Shown here in pieces: positions 10,286 through 21,532 of a stretch of DNA of 64,000 nucleotides (within the stretch, counting starts at the first letter, position 1; the number at the start of each line of letters is the position of its first letter). This DNA is from Lolium rigidum (taxonomy: Eukaryota; Streptophyta; Magnoliopsida; Poales; Poaceae), in contig NC_061510.1 in NCBI RefSeq assembly GCF_022539505.1, forward strand, positions 222,540,043 to 222,604,042. The letters run 5' to 3'. The notes beneath the pieces are model-generated. The model made no database searches and was not told where the DNA came from. It saw nothing but the letters and a program-made list of their open reading frames with translations. The translations under genes were made by a program, and so were the position numbers.

Positions 10286-12354
10286 ATTTGAGATTGAAAT
10301 TTTTATTTTTATATGTGACAAAACCAATATCGGTGCAACACTTTACAATGATTTGTTTGTCATTTCTCCATACAAAATATATATATATATATATCCTTGG
10401 TTCTTCTAAAGTACTCAAGGATATTCTTACTGTCGTCCAATGATCATCACATAAATCATTCTGGTACATGCTCATAACACTTCAGAGCACAGGATATCTG
10501 ATTGTGTACATATTATTCGTGATCTATAATCACTCATGTGTTTTTACTCATTGAGTGTCAGATACACTCAAGTCTTGTTAAACCTTCACATGACAAGAAC
10601 ATTTTCTTTATATTGCTTATATTGAACTACTTCAATATCCATTCTATGTACTTTGACTTAAACTTATTATGTGTTTCAATCTATCTTCATAGATCTTGAC
10701 ACTAAATATGTTTCAGTCCATATCCTTTCATTGAAGTTAATTCTCAATGAAACCTTTTAATAAAGTATATAATTACATCATTCATAACCAACTATATGTC
10801 ATCTACATAAAGTATTATAAATATGTCTCAGCGCTCCCACTTAATTTCTTGCAAATGCAAGCATCTTCATCGTTTCTGATGAAATCAAAAACTCTTTGAC
10901 TATTTCATCCGGTGAAGATTCCAACTCCGTGATACTTACTTCATCCAATTGAAGTTCGTATACCTATCTAGTATTCCACGGACTAGCAAAACTCTTGGTT
11001 GTATCTTGTATACACCTTTAATACACACTTCTGTTAAGTAATGTATTTTGCCATCCTACTATCATATCTCATAAAAGAAATATGTAGCGATTACTAGAAT
11101 AATCCACATAGACTATAAGCATTGCTATGGAAGATCTAATCTTATCGTAGTCAACTCTTTGAACTTTGTCGTAAACAACTTTTCGACAAGTCGAGCTTCT
11201 TCAAGGATATTTCATCCAAGTCCATCAATTTTATAGATCCATTTACTTTCAAAAAGTATTCATCTATCTTGGATTTCATGGCGTATAGCCATTTTAAACG
11301 GAGTCAGGGCCCATCATAACTTCTTTGTTTGTTGTTGGTTTATCATTGTTCAAAATCAGTCCTTTGTTCACAAATCATTTATTTGATAACAAAGTAAACC
11401 ATACCTACAAGGTTCAATATGTACTTCGATCTCCATGGGTAAAACACTTTGTAGTCATGGGAGCCATGATCGTCGTGGCCGCTTCCGGAACCAATTCCGA
11501 TGTTGCGCTACTCTGATCATTATGCTCAGGTTCATAAACCTTATCAAGTTCTATTGTCCTCCACTCAAATACTTCGCTAGAATACAATTTCTTGGAAATA
11601 AGCAAGTAACATTAACAAACACTTTTGTCTTTTACTTCATAGTGGAAAGAATTCCCAATCAATTCTTTGGGATAACCAACAAAGACATTCATCCGATTTT
11701 GGTTGTAAACTCTTAGACCAAAATTTAAAGAAAAGACTATTAGGGTTTATACCCATGCCATAACTTGTATGGTGTCATTTCAACGGATCATGATGATGCT
11801 CTATTTAGTGTAAAAGCGATAGTCACTAAAGCATAATCCACAAAAATATAATGGCATCAATATTTTATCTCATCATTGACCCAACAAAGTTTGGATACAC
11901 CTCTCGGATACTCCATCATCACTATGATACTCCAAGAAACGTGAGTTGTAGAACAATTTCATAACTCTCTTATATGTTTGCTAAAACTCGTAATTCAAAT
12001 ATTTCAACTATGATCTAATCATAGATATTTGACTTTTCTATTACGATGATTTCCACTTCATGCTGAAATTTATTTGGATCCATTCAAATGTTTCAAACTT
12101 CTTCCTTATCGAATATATCCACATATATATACTCAATTCATTGTTGGAAGTTTTCATGAAGTAGAAGAATCTCCCGCACACAACTATGCCCAGTGAACCA
12201 CATATATCATCATGTATGTTTCCACTAAGTTAGTTGCCCGTTTCAACTCTTGGCCTATGAACGGTATTTCAGTCATTCTCTTTAGAAAAGATTTGCAAGC
12301 GCCAAACAATTCAAAAATCAAATGACTCCAAAATTCCATTTGCATGGAGTTCCT
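10286..12354 (-). pseudogene. Decayed Ty1/Copia pol, left part (E)
   Basis: AT-rich, with many stops. Minus-strand translation near the right edge (about 12190-12345) gives FGACKSFLKRMTEIPF followed by a block similar to ERATNLVE...TD. This is the end of the GAG-pre-integrase domain and the start of integrase in BARE-like Copia elements. Further left only scattered resemblance to integrase and reverse transcriptase remains (for example about 11230-11280 and 11575-11640). A short TA run lies near 10377-10393. The frame is cut at 12354 by element C and resumes at 20533. Confidence 0.6.
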
Positions 12355-13950
12355 TGATGGCGTGTAAAGCACACGTTCGTTGGGAACCCCAAGAGGAAGG
12401 TGTGATGCGCACAGTAGCAAGTTTTCCCTCAGAAAGAAACCAAGGTTTATCGAACCAGGAGGAGGCAAGAAGCACGTTGAAGGTTGATGGCGGCGGGATG
12501 TAGTGCGGCGCAGCACCGGGGAGTCCGGCGCCAACGTGGAACGTGCACAACACAACCAAAGTACTTTGCCCCAACGAAACGAGTGAGGTTGTCAATCTCA
12601 CCGGCTTGCTGTAACAAAGGATTAGATGTATAGTGTGGATGATGATTGTTTGCGGAAAACGAGTAGAACAAGTATTGCGGTAGATTGTATTCAATGTAAA
12701 AGAATGGACCGGGGTCCACGAGTTCACTAGAGGTGTCTCTCCCATAAGATAAATAGCATGTTGGGTGAACAAATTACGGTCGGGCAATTGACAAATAGAG
12801 AGGGCATGACCATGCACATACATGATATGATGAGTATAGTGAGATTTAATTGGGAATTACGACAAAGTACATAGACCGCTATCCAGCATGCATCTATGCC
12901 TAAAAAGTCCACCTTCAGGTTATCATCCGAACCCCTTCCGGTATTAAGTTGCAAACAACGAGACAATTGCATTAAGTATGGTGCGTAATGTAATCAATAA
13001 CTACATCCTCGGACATAGCATCAATGTTTTATCCCTAGTGGCAACAGCACATCCACAACCTTAGAACTTTACATCACTTGTCCCAGATTTAATGGAGGCA
13101 TGAACCCACTATCGAGCATAAATACTCCCTCTTGGACTTAAGAGTAAAAACTTGGCCAGAGCCTCTACTAATAACGGAGAGCATGCAAGATCATAAACAA
13201 CACATAAGTAATAGATTGATAATCAACATAACATAGTATTCTCTATCCATCGGATCCTGACAAACACAACATATAGCATTACAGATAGATGATCGTGATC
13301 ATGTTAGGCAGCTCACAAGATCCGACAATGAAGCACAAGAGGAGAAGACAACCATCTAGCTACTGCTATGGACCCATAGTCCAGGGGTGAACTACTCACT
13401 CATCACTACGGAGGCGACCATGGCGGTGAAGAGTCCTCCGGGAGATGATTCCCCTCTCCGGCAGGGTGCCGGAGGCGATCTCCTGAATCCCCCGAGATGG
13501 GATTGGCGGCGGCGGCGTCTCTGGAAGGTTTTCCGTATCGTGGCTCTCGGTACTGGGGGTTTCGCGACGAAGACTATATGTAGGCGGAAGGGCAGGTCAA
13601 GAGGCGACGCGAGGGGCCCACACAACAGGGCCGCGCGGCCAGGAGGTGGGCCGCGCCGCCCTGGCGTGTCGCCGCCTCTTCGCCTCAATTCGTTTCCCTT
13701 TCGGTCTTCTGGAAGCTTCGTGGAAAAATAGGCCCCTGGGCGTTGATTTCGTCCAATTCCGAGAATATTTCCTTCTAGGATTTCTGAAACCAAAAACAGC
13801 AGAAAACAGCAACTGGCTCTTCGGCATCTTGTTAATAGGTTAGTGCCGGAAAATGCATAAATATGACATAAAGTATGCATAAAACATGTAGATATCATCA
13901 ATAATGTGGCATGGAACATAAGAAATTATCGATACGTCGGAGACGTATCA
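12355..13950 (-). repeat. LTR of element C (3' LTR)
   Basis: About 1.6 kb with TG...CA ends (TGATGGCGTGTAAAGC to GACGTATCA). It shares its U3 (right half) with the G/H-type LTRs but has a different R/U5. It differs from its partner 18940-20532 at many scattered positions, often CAG against CGAG or CGG. Confidence 0.9.
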
Positions 13951-16525
13951 GCATCCCCAAGCTTAGTTCTGCTCGTCTCGAGCGAGGTAAACGATAACAA
14001 AGATAATTTACGGAGTGACATGCCATCATAACCTTGATCATACTATTGTAAGCATATGTAATGAATGCAGCGATCAAAACAATGGTAATGACATGAGTAA
14101 ACAACTGAATCATAAAGCAAAGACTTTTCATGAATAGTACTTTCAAGACAAGCATCAGTAAGTCTTGCATAAGAGTTAACTCATAAAGCAATAAATCAAG
14201 TAAAGGTATTGAAGAAACACAAAGGAAGATTAAGTTTCAGCGGTTGCTTTCAACTTATAACATGTATATCTCATGGATATTGTCAATGTAAAGTAATATA
14301 ACAAGAGCAATATGCAAGTATGTAGGAATCAATGCACGAGTTCACACAAGTGTTTGCTTCTTGAGGTGGAGAGAGATAGGTGAGCTGACTCAACATAAAA
14401 GTAAAAGAATGGTCCTTCAAAGAGGAAAGCATCGATTGCTATATTTGTGCTAGAGCTTTTATTTTGAAAACATGAAACAATTTTGTCAACGGTAGTAATA
14501 AAGCATATGTATCATGTAAATTATATCTTACAAATTGCAAGCCTCATGCATAGTATACTAATAGTGCCCGCACCTTGTCCTAATTAGCTTGGATTACCGG
14601 GATTATCATCGCAATACACATGTTTTAACCAAGTGTCACAAAGGGGTACCTCTATGCCGCCTGTACAAAGGTCTAAGGAGAAAGTTCGCATTGGATTTCT
14701 CGCTTTTGATTATTCTCAACTTAGACATCCATACGGGACAACATAGACAACGAGATAATGGACTCCTCTTTAATGCATAAGCATGTAGCAACAATTAATG
14801 TTCTCATATGAGATTGAGGATATATGTCCAAAACTGAAACTTCCACCATGATTCATGGCTTTAGTTAGCGGCCCAATGTTCTTCTCTAACAATATGCATG
14901 CTCTACCCATTAAATGAGTGGTAAATCTCCCTTACTTCAGACAAGACGGACATGCATAGCAACTCACATGATATTCAACAAAGAGTAGTTGATGGCGTCC
15001 CCAGGAAACATGGTTACCGTTCAACAAGCAACTTAATAAGAGATAAAGTGCATAAGTACATATTCAATACCACAATAGTTTTTAGGCTATTTGTCCCATG
15101 AGCTATATATTGAAAAGGTAAACAATGGAAATTTTAAAGGTAGCACTCAAGCAATTTACTTTGGAATGGCGGAGAAATACCATGTAGTAGGTAGGTATGA
15201 TGGACACAAATGGCATAGTGGTTGGCTCAAGGATTTTGGATGCATGAGAAGTATTCCCTCTCGATACAAGGTTTAGGCTAGCAAGGTTATTTGAAACAAA
15301 CAAAAGGATGAAACGGTGCAGCAAAACTCACATAAAAGACATATTGTAAACATTATAAGACTCTACACCGTCTTCCTTGTTGTTCAAACTCAATACTAGA
15401 AATTATCTAGACTTTAGAGAGACCAATTATGCAAACCAAATTTTAGCAAGCTCTATGTATTTCTTCATTAATGGGTGCAAAGTATATGATGCAAGAGCTT
15501 AAACATGAGCACAACAATTTCCAAGTATCAAATTATTCAAGACATTTTAGAATTACTACATGTAGCATTTCCCGATTCCAACCATATAACAATTTAACGA
15601 AGAAGATTCAACCTTCACCATGAATACTATGAGTAAAGCCTAAGGACATATTTGTCCATATGCAACAGCGGAGAGTGTCTATCTCCCACACAATGAATGC
15701 TAGGATCCATTTTATTCAAACAAAAACAAAAACAAAAACAAACCGACGCTCCAAGTAAAGCACATAAGATGTGATGGAATAAAAATATAGTTTCAGGGGA
15801 GGAACACTGATAATGTTGTCGATGAAGAAGGGGATGCCTTGGGCATCCCCAAGCTTAGACGCTTGAGTCTTCTTAAAATATGCAGGGGTGAACCACCGGG
15901 GCATCCCCAAGCTTAGAGCTTTCACTCTCCTTGATCATATCGTATCATCCTCCTCTCTTGATCCTTGAAAACTTCCTCCACACCAAACTCGAAACAACTC
16001 ATTAGAGGGTTAGTGCATAATAAAAATTCACATGTTCAGAGGTGACATAATCATTCTTAACACTTCTGGACATTGCACAAAGCTACTGGACATTAATGGA
16101 ACAAAGAAATTCATCCATCATAGCAAAAGAGGCAATGCGAAATAAAAGGCAGAATCTGTCAAAACAGAACAGTCCGTAAAGACGGATTTTATTGAGGAAC
16201 CATACTTGCTCAAATGAAAATGCCCAAATTTAATGAAAGTTGCGTACATATCTGAGGATCACGCACGTAAAATGGCATATTTTCTGAGCTACCTACAGAG
16301 AGGCAGGTCGAAATTCGTGACGACAAAGAAATCTGTTTCTACGCGAGTAATCCAAATCTAGTATGAACCTTACTATCAACGACTTTACTTGGCACAACAA
16401 TGCACAAAACTAAGATAAGGAGAGGTTTCTACAGTAGTAAATAACTTCCAAGACTCAAATATAAAATAAAAGTACTGTAGTAAAAACATGGGTTGTCTCC
16501 CATAAGCGCTTTTCTTTAACGCCTT
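13951..16525 (-). repeat. Conserved noncoding 3' spacer of element C
   Basis: No coding frame of note. Nearly the same sequence occurs in G (29279-31640), H (41943-44504, inverted), I (60870-62199) and, in part, inside B (7755-8752). The 16-mer GCATCCCCAAGCTTAG, which contains the polypurine tract in inverted form, occurs at 13951, 15843 and 15901. A perfect 9-bp hairpin (GGGGATGCC-TTG-GGCATCCCC) lies at 15830-15850. Confidence 0.85.
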
Positions 16526-16549
16526 TCAGCTAGACGCAGAAAGTGTGTA

Positions 16550-17656
16550 TCAAGTATTATCAAGAGACGAAGTATCAACATCATAATTTGTTCTAATAAT
16601 AGAATCAAAAGGTAACTTCATTCTCTTTCTAGGGAAGTGTTCCATACCTTTCTTGAGAGGAAATTGATATTTAATATTACCTTCCTTCATATCAATGATG
16701 GCACCAACAGTTCGAAGAAAAGGTCTTCCCAATATAATGGGACAAGATGCATTGCATTCAATATCCAAGATAACAAAATCAACGGGGACAAGGTTATTGT
16801 TAACGGTAATGCGAAAATTATCAACTCTCCCCAAAGGTTTCTTTATAGCATTATCAACAAGATTAACATCCAAATAACAATTTTTCAATGGTGGCAAGTC
16901 AAGCATATCATAAATTTTCTTAGGCATAACGGAAATACTTGCACCAAGATCACATAAAGCATTACAATCAAAGTCATTAACCTTCATCGTAATGATGGGC
17001 TCCCAACCATCCTCTAGTTTCCTAGGAATAGAAGCTTCACGCTCTAGTTTCTCTTCTCTAGCTTTTATGAGAGCATTTGTAATATGTTTTGTGAAAGCCA
17101 AGTTTATAGCACTAGCATTAGGACTCTTAGCAAGTTTTTGTAAGAACTTTATAACTTTAGAGATGTGGCAATCATCAAAATCCAAACCATTACAATCTAA
17201 AGCAATGGGATCATCATTTCCAATGTTGGAAAAAATTTCAGCAGTTTTATCACAGGCAGTTTCAGTAGTTTTAGCAGTTTCCGGCAGTTTTGCAGGCTTT
17301 GCATTAGAAGTGGAAACATTGCCAACACCAATTCTTTTACCATTATTAGTAGGAGGTGCAGCAACATGTGAATCATTAACATTACTAGTGGTGGTAATAG
17401 TCCAAACTTTAGCTACATTATTCTCTTTAGCTAGTTTTTCATTTTCTTCTCTTTCCCACCTAGCATGCAATTCGGCCATCAATCTTATATTCTCATTAAT
17501 TCTAACTTGGATGGCATTTGCTGTAGTAACAATTTTATTTTCAATATCCTCAGGTTTAGCAGCCATTTTATTAATTAAAGAAGATTGTGACGCAGATATG
17601 TATGAGATTCGGTTTTCAGCATTTGCAAGTTTAGTTTGCAACCCAGAAATCTCCAT
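16550..17656 (-). CDS. Gag C-terminal region plus retropepsin-like aspartic protease
   Basis: A 368-codon open frame with no internal stop. Residues about 1-80 are a helical, coiled-coil-like gag segment. Residues about 85-135 form a low-complexity linker. The C-terminal half is an aspartic protease: catalytic CDLGASISVMP with Asp near residue 236, and the conserved ILGRPFL near 308-314. DLG in place of D(T/S)G is usual in plant Athila proteases. In autonomous elements the frame continues into reverse transcriptase. Here it ends soon after the protease and is followed by the noncoding spacer. The ATG at 17656 is probably an internal methionine, because gag sequence continues upstream in other frames (17678-18686). 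Protein action, if any, would be cleavage of gag in virus-like particles. Confidence 0.8.
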   Translation of the reverse strand: MEISGLQTKLANAENRISYISASQSSLINKMAAKPEDIENKIVTTANAIQVRINENIRLMAELHARWEREENEKLAKENNVAKVWTITTTSNVNDSHVAAPPTNNGKRIGVGNVSTSNAKPAKLPETAKTTETACDKTAEIFSNIGNDDPIALDCNGLDFDDCHISKVIKFLQKLAKSPNASAINLAFTKHITNALIKAREEKLEREASIPRKLEDGWEPIITMKVNDFDCNALCDLGASISVMPKKIYDMLDLPPLKNCYLDVNLVDNAIKKPLGRVDNFRITVNNNLVPVDFVILDIECNASCPIILGRPFLRTVGAIIDMKEGNIKYQFPLKKGMEHFPRKRMKLPFDSIIRTNYDVDTSSLDNT

Positions 17657-17677
17657 ATTCAGATTTTCAAGTTGATT

Positions 17678-18686
17678 TCATATATTCTTCAACAAGGTAG
17701 ATTGTTCATTCATAGTTTTAGTAAACAATTTGTTTTGCTCATATTGTGATTGCATAAAGCTCTTGGTGGATCTTTCAATTTCTAACATCTTTTCCTCATT
17801 AGGTGAAACAGATCTACCATAAGAGTTACCATTAGCGAGGATATGGCCTAGAATTATTGTAATTGTTATTTTTAACATGTTCTTTTTGAGCAACCAATGA
17901 AGCTAACGGAACATTATTAGGATCAACATTAGTCCTATCATTCACAAGCATAGACATAATAGCATCAATCTTATCACTCAAGGAAGAGGTTTCTTCGACG
18001 AATTTACCTTCTTACCTTGTGGAGCTCTTTCCGTGTGCCATTCGGTGTAATTAATCATCATATTATCAAGGAGCTTTGTTGCTTCACCAAGAGTGATGGA
18101 CATAAAGGTACCTCCAGCAGCTGAATCCAATAGGTTCCGCGAAGAAAAGTTCGATCCCGCATAAAAGGTTTGGATGATCATCCAAGTAGTCAGTCCATGG
18201 GTTGGGCAATGTTTAACCAAAAATTTCATTCTTTCCCAAGCTTGTGCAAAATTCTCATTATCCAATTGTTTAAAATTCATTGTACTACTCCTCAAAGATA
18301 TAATTTTAGCAGGGGGATAATATCTACCAATAAAAGCATCCTTACATTTAGTCCATGAATCAATACTATTCTTAGGCCGAGATAGCAACCAATCTTTAGC
18401 TCTTCCTCTTAATGAGAAAGGAAACAATTTTAATTTTATAATGTCACCATCTACATCTTTATACTTTTGCATTTCACACAATTCAACAAAATTATTGAGA
18501 TGGGCAGCGAGCATCATCGGAACTAATACCGAGAAAATTGCTCTCTCATAACAAGATTTAGTAAAGCGAGGTTTAATTTCAAAGAATTCTGTCTGTAGTA
18601 GCAGGTGGAGAAATAGGTGTGCATAAGAAATCATTATTATTTGTGGTTGTGAAGTCACACAACTTAGTATTTTCAGGAGTAGCCAT
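17678..18686 (-). pseudogene. Broken gag N-terminal half (Retrotrans_gag)
   Basis: Starts at the ATG at 18686 (MATPENTKLCDFTT). A frameshift near 18590, at a repeated CTGTCTGTAG, moves the reading to a second frame containing the capsid-like domain (18550-17978). That frame shows LRGRAKDWLLSRP, FIGRYYPPAK and FAQAWERMKFLVKHCP, typical of the retrotransposon gag family (PF03732). Another shift follows before 17893. The gag would package the RNA; as written it cannot be translated in one piece. The frameshift at a CTG repeat may be a sequencing error. Confidence 0.75.
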
Positions 18687-18910
18687 TTTAGCAGTAGTAA
18701 ATAAAGCAAACTAGATAAAGTAAATGCAAGTGACTATTTTTTTTGTGTTTTTGATATAGAGTGCAAGACAGTAAATAAAGTAAAGCTAGCAACTAATTTT
18801 TTTTGTGTTTTGATATAATGCAGCAAACAAGAAAGTAAATAAAATAAAGCAAGACAAAACAAAGTAAAGAGATTGGATTGTGGAGACTCCCCTTGCAGCG
18901 TGTCTTGATC

Positions 18911-18928
18911 TCCCCGGCAACGGCGCCA
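18911..18928 (-). other. Primer-binding site of element C, tRNA-Asp type
   Basis: Reads TGGCGCCGTTGCCGGGGA on the minus strand, complementary to the 3' end of plant tRNA-Asp including CCA. It lies 11 bases inside the 5' LTR end at 18940. Confidence 0.9.
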
Positions 18929-18939
18929 GAAAAAATGCT

Positions 18940-20532
18940 TGATGGCGCGTAAAGCACACGTCCGTTGGGAACCCCAAGAGGAAGGTGTGATGCGCACAGT
19001 AGCAAGTTTTCCCTCAGAAAGAAACCAAGGTTTATCGAACCAGGAGGAGCCAAGAAGCACGTTGAAGGTTGATGGCGGCGGGATGTAGTGCGGCGCAACA
19101 CTAGGGATTCCGGTGCCAACGTGGAACCTTCACAACACAACCAAAGTACTTTGCCCCAACGAAACAGTGAGGTTGTGAATCTCACCGGCTTGCTGTAACA
19201 AAGGATTAGATGTATAGTGTGGATGATGATTGTTTGCAGAAAACAGTAGAGCAAGTATTGCAGTAGATTGTATTCAATGTAAAAGAATGGATCGGGGTGC
19301 ACAGTTCACTAGAGGTGTCTCTCCCATAAGATAAATAGCATGTTGGGTGAACAAATTACAGTCGGGCAATTGACAAATAGAGAGGGCATGACCATGCACA
19401 TACATGATATGATGAGTATAGTGAGATTTAATTGGGCATTACGACAAAGTACATAGACCGCTATCCAGCATGCATCTATGCCTAAAAAGTCCACCTTCGA
19501 GGTTATCATCCGAACCCCTTCCGGTATTAAGTTGCAAACAACAGACAATTGCATTAAGTATGGTGCGTAATGTAATCAATAACTACATCCTCGGACATAG
19601 CATCAATGTTTTATCCCTAGTGGCAACGACACATCCACAACCTTAGAACTTTACATCACTGTCCCAGATTTAATGGAGGCATGAACCCACTATCGAGCAT
19701 AAATACTCCCTCTTGGAGTTAAGAGTAAAAACTTGGCCAGAGCCTCTACTAATAACGGAGAGCATGCAAGATCATAAACAACACATAGGTAATAGATTGA
19801 TAATCAACATAACATAGTATTCTCTATCCATCGGATCCCGACAAACACAACATATAGCATTACAGATAGATGATCTTGATCATGTTAGGCAGCTCACAAG
19901 ATCCGACAATGAAGCACAAGAGGAGAAGACAACCATCTAGCTACTGCTATGGACCCATAGTCCAGGGGTGAACTACTCACTCATCACTCCGGAGGCGACC
20001 ATGGCGGTGAAGAGTCCTCCGGGAGATGATTCCCCTCTCCGGCAGGGTGTCGGAGGCGATCTCCTGAATCCCCCGAGATGGGATTAGCGGCGGCGGCGTC
20101 TCTAGAAGGTTTTCCGTATCGTGGCTCTCGGTACTGGGGGTTTCGCGACGAAGACTATATGTAGGCGGACGGGTAGGTCAAGAGGCAACGCGAGGGGCCC
20201 ACACAACAGGGCCGCGCGGCCAGGTGGTGGGCCGCGCCGCCCTGGCGTGTCGCCGCCTCGTCGCCTCAATTCGTTTCCCTTTCGGTCTTCTGGAAGCTTC
20301 GTGGAAAAATAGGCCCCTGGGCGTTGATTTCGTCCAATTCCGAAAATATTTCCTTACTAGGATTTCTAAAACCAAAAACAGCGAAAACGACAAACTGGCT
20401 CTTCGGCATCTCGTTAATAGGTTAGTGCCGGAAAATGCATAAATATGACATAAAGTATGCATAAAACATGTAGATATCATCAATAATGTGGCATGGAACA
20501 TAAGAAATTATCGATACGTCAGAGACGTATCA
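18940..20532 (-). repeat. LTR of element C (5' LTR)
   Basis: About 1.59 kb, TGATGGCGCGTAAAGC to GACGTATCA, partner of 12355-13950. It is followed directly by the target duplication TTCCT. Confidence 0.9.
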
Positions 20533-20697
20533 TTCCTTCATGCGTTCCTTTCTAACATGACCCAAATGGCGGTTCCACAAATAAATGGAATTCAAATCAT
20601 TTGCCTTATGGCATTTTAGCGTCAGTGTTATGTATGTGTGTTTCACCATTAAGATTTATAATAACTTATCCATCGTACATGGAGTAATGTCATAATT
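20533..20697 (-). pseudogene. Decayed Ty1/Copia pol, right part (E)
   Basis: Continuation of the Copia fragment split by element C. Minus-strand translation next to the duplication gives LWNRHLGHVRKERMKE, the conserved start of the GAG-pre-integrase domain. Upstream coding sequence is lost at about 20698, where a Copia LTR fragment begins. Confidence 0.65.
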
Positions 20698-21432
20698 TGG
20701 TGGGCAAGTTAGGGTTGGTGGAGTCCAACCGGGACTCCACCTTCCATAGTGATTTATTCCGGATAATTCTAGAAACCACCTTCCATAAATTCACCGGATC
20801 ATTTCCAAACTTGGAAAGTGACTTCCTATATATGAATCTTGTTCTCCGGACCATTCCGGACCTCCTCGTGATGTCCTGGATCCCATCCGAGACTTCGAAC
20901 AAAACTTCGAACTCCATTCCATATTCCATATCTACTTAAACGACATCAAACCTTAAGTGTGTCACCCTACGGTTCGCGAACTATGCGGACATGGTTGAGA
21001 CTTATGCGTTTATGTAGTCTCACCAAATTATATTCTATCACCTTGCAATAAGGTCTTAGATATCATATATATCTCATACCTTGCTTATTTACTGAAAACA
21101 AAATTTTCAGCTCCTTACTTTTCAAACGGATTTGAACTTCAAGTTTCACGGAGACAAGATGACTTTAGGTACTAATTGAAACCATAGCTCTTTGAATCAA
21201 CAATGTGAGGTTTACTAAAAGTTTGCAATAGGACTTAATCATTTCTTGATTCTTTAACAATACGGTACTAGTCCATAGAGTTTCTTGTCAGACTTAACAG
21301 TATTTCTATCTCAATTACAAGACTAGGGCATGGTAGAAAATGGATGCCAATTCTACAAATTTAATTCAAAATACTACTCAGACTATGCTCATGATAATTA
21401 GTTCATGTTTTAATCTAATTACTAATGAACTC
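20698..21432 (-). repeat. Copia LTR fragment 'D' (J type)
   Basis: Nearly identical to 34985-35718 of element J (a handful of differences, mostly CAG against CGG or CGA). It starts abruptly at GGTGGGCAAG and ends at the gap, a few bases beyond the J LTR edge. No partner LTR is in reach. Confidence 0.8.
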
Positions 21433-21532
21433 NNNNNNNNNNNNNNNNNNNNNNNNNNNNNNNNNNNNNNNNNNNNNNNNNNNNNNNNNNNNNNNNNNNN
21501 NNNNNNNNNNNNNNNNNNNNNNNNNNNNNNNN
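21433..21532. other. Assembly gap (100 N)
   Basis: Exactly 100 N between a J-type LTR edge and unrelated AT-rich sequence. Confidence 0.95.

Larger units (their letters stand above)
12355..20532 (-). mobile_element. Complete Athila-type non-autonomous LTR retrotransposon 'C'
   Basis: LTRs at 12355-13950 and 18940-20532 are flanked by a perfect 5-bp target duplication, TTCCT (12350-12354 and 20533-20537). A tRNA-Asp primer site lies inside the right LTR (18911-18928) and a polypurine tract (AAGCTTGGGGATGC on the minus strand) inside the left one, so it lies on the minus strand. It encodes a broken gag and an aspartic protease, then a 2.6-kb noncoding spacer. There is no reverse transcriptase, RNase H or integrase, so it needs enzymes from another element. 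It inserted into the GAG-pre-integrase region of the decayed Copia E. Confidence 0.92.

Noticed and set aside
10375..10395. TA run as a promoter TATA box
   Set aside because: Simple dinucleotide repeat inside decayed Copia sequence with no gene downstream.
18911..18928. tRNA-Asp gene fragment
   Set aside because: Only the 3' acceptor/T-arm complement is present, next to an LTR end. It is a primer-binding site.
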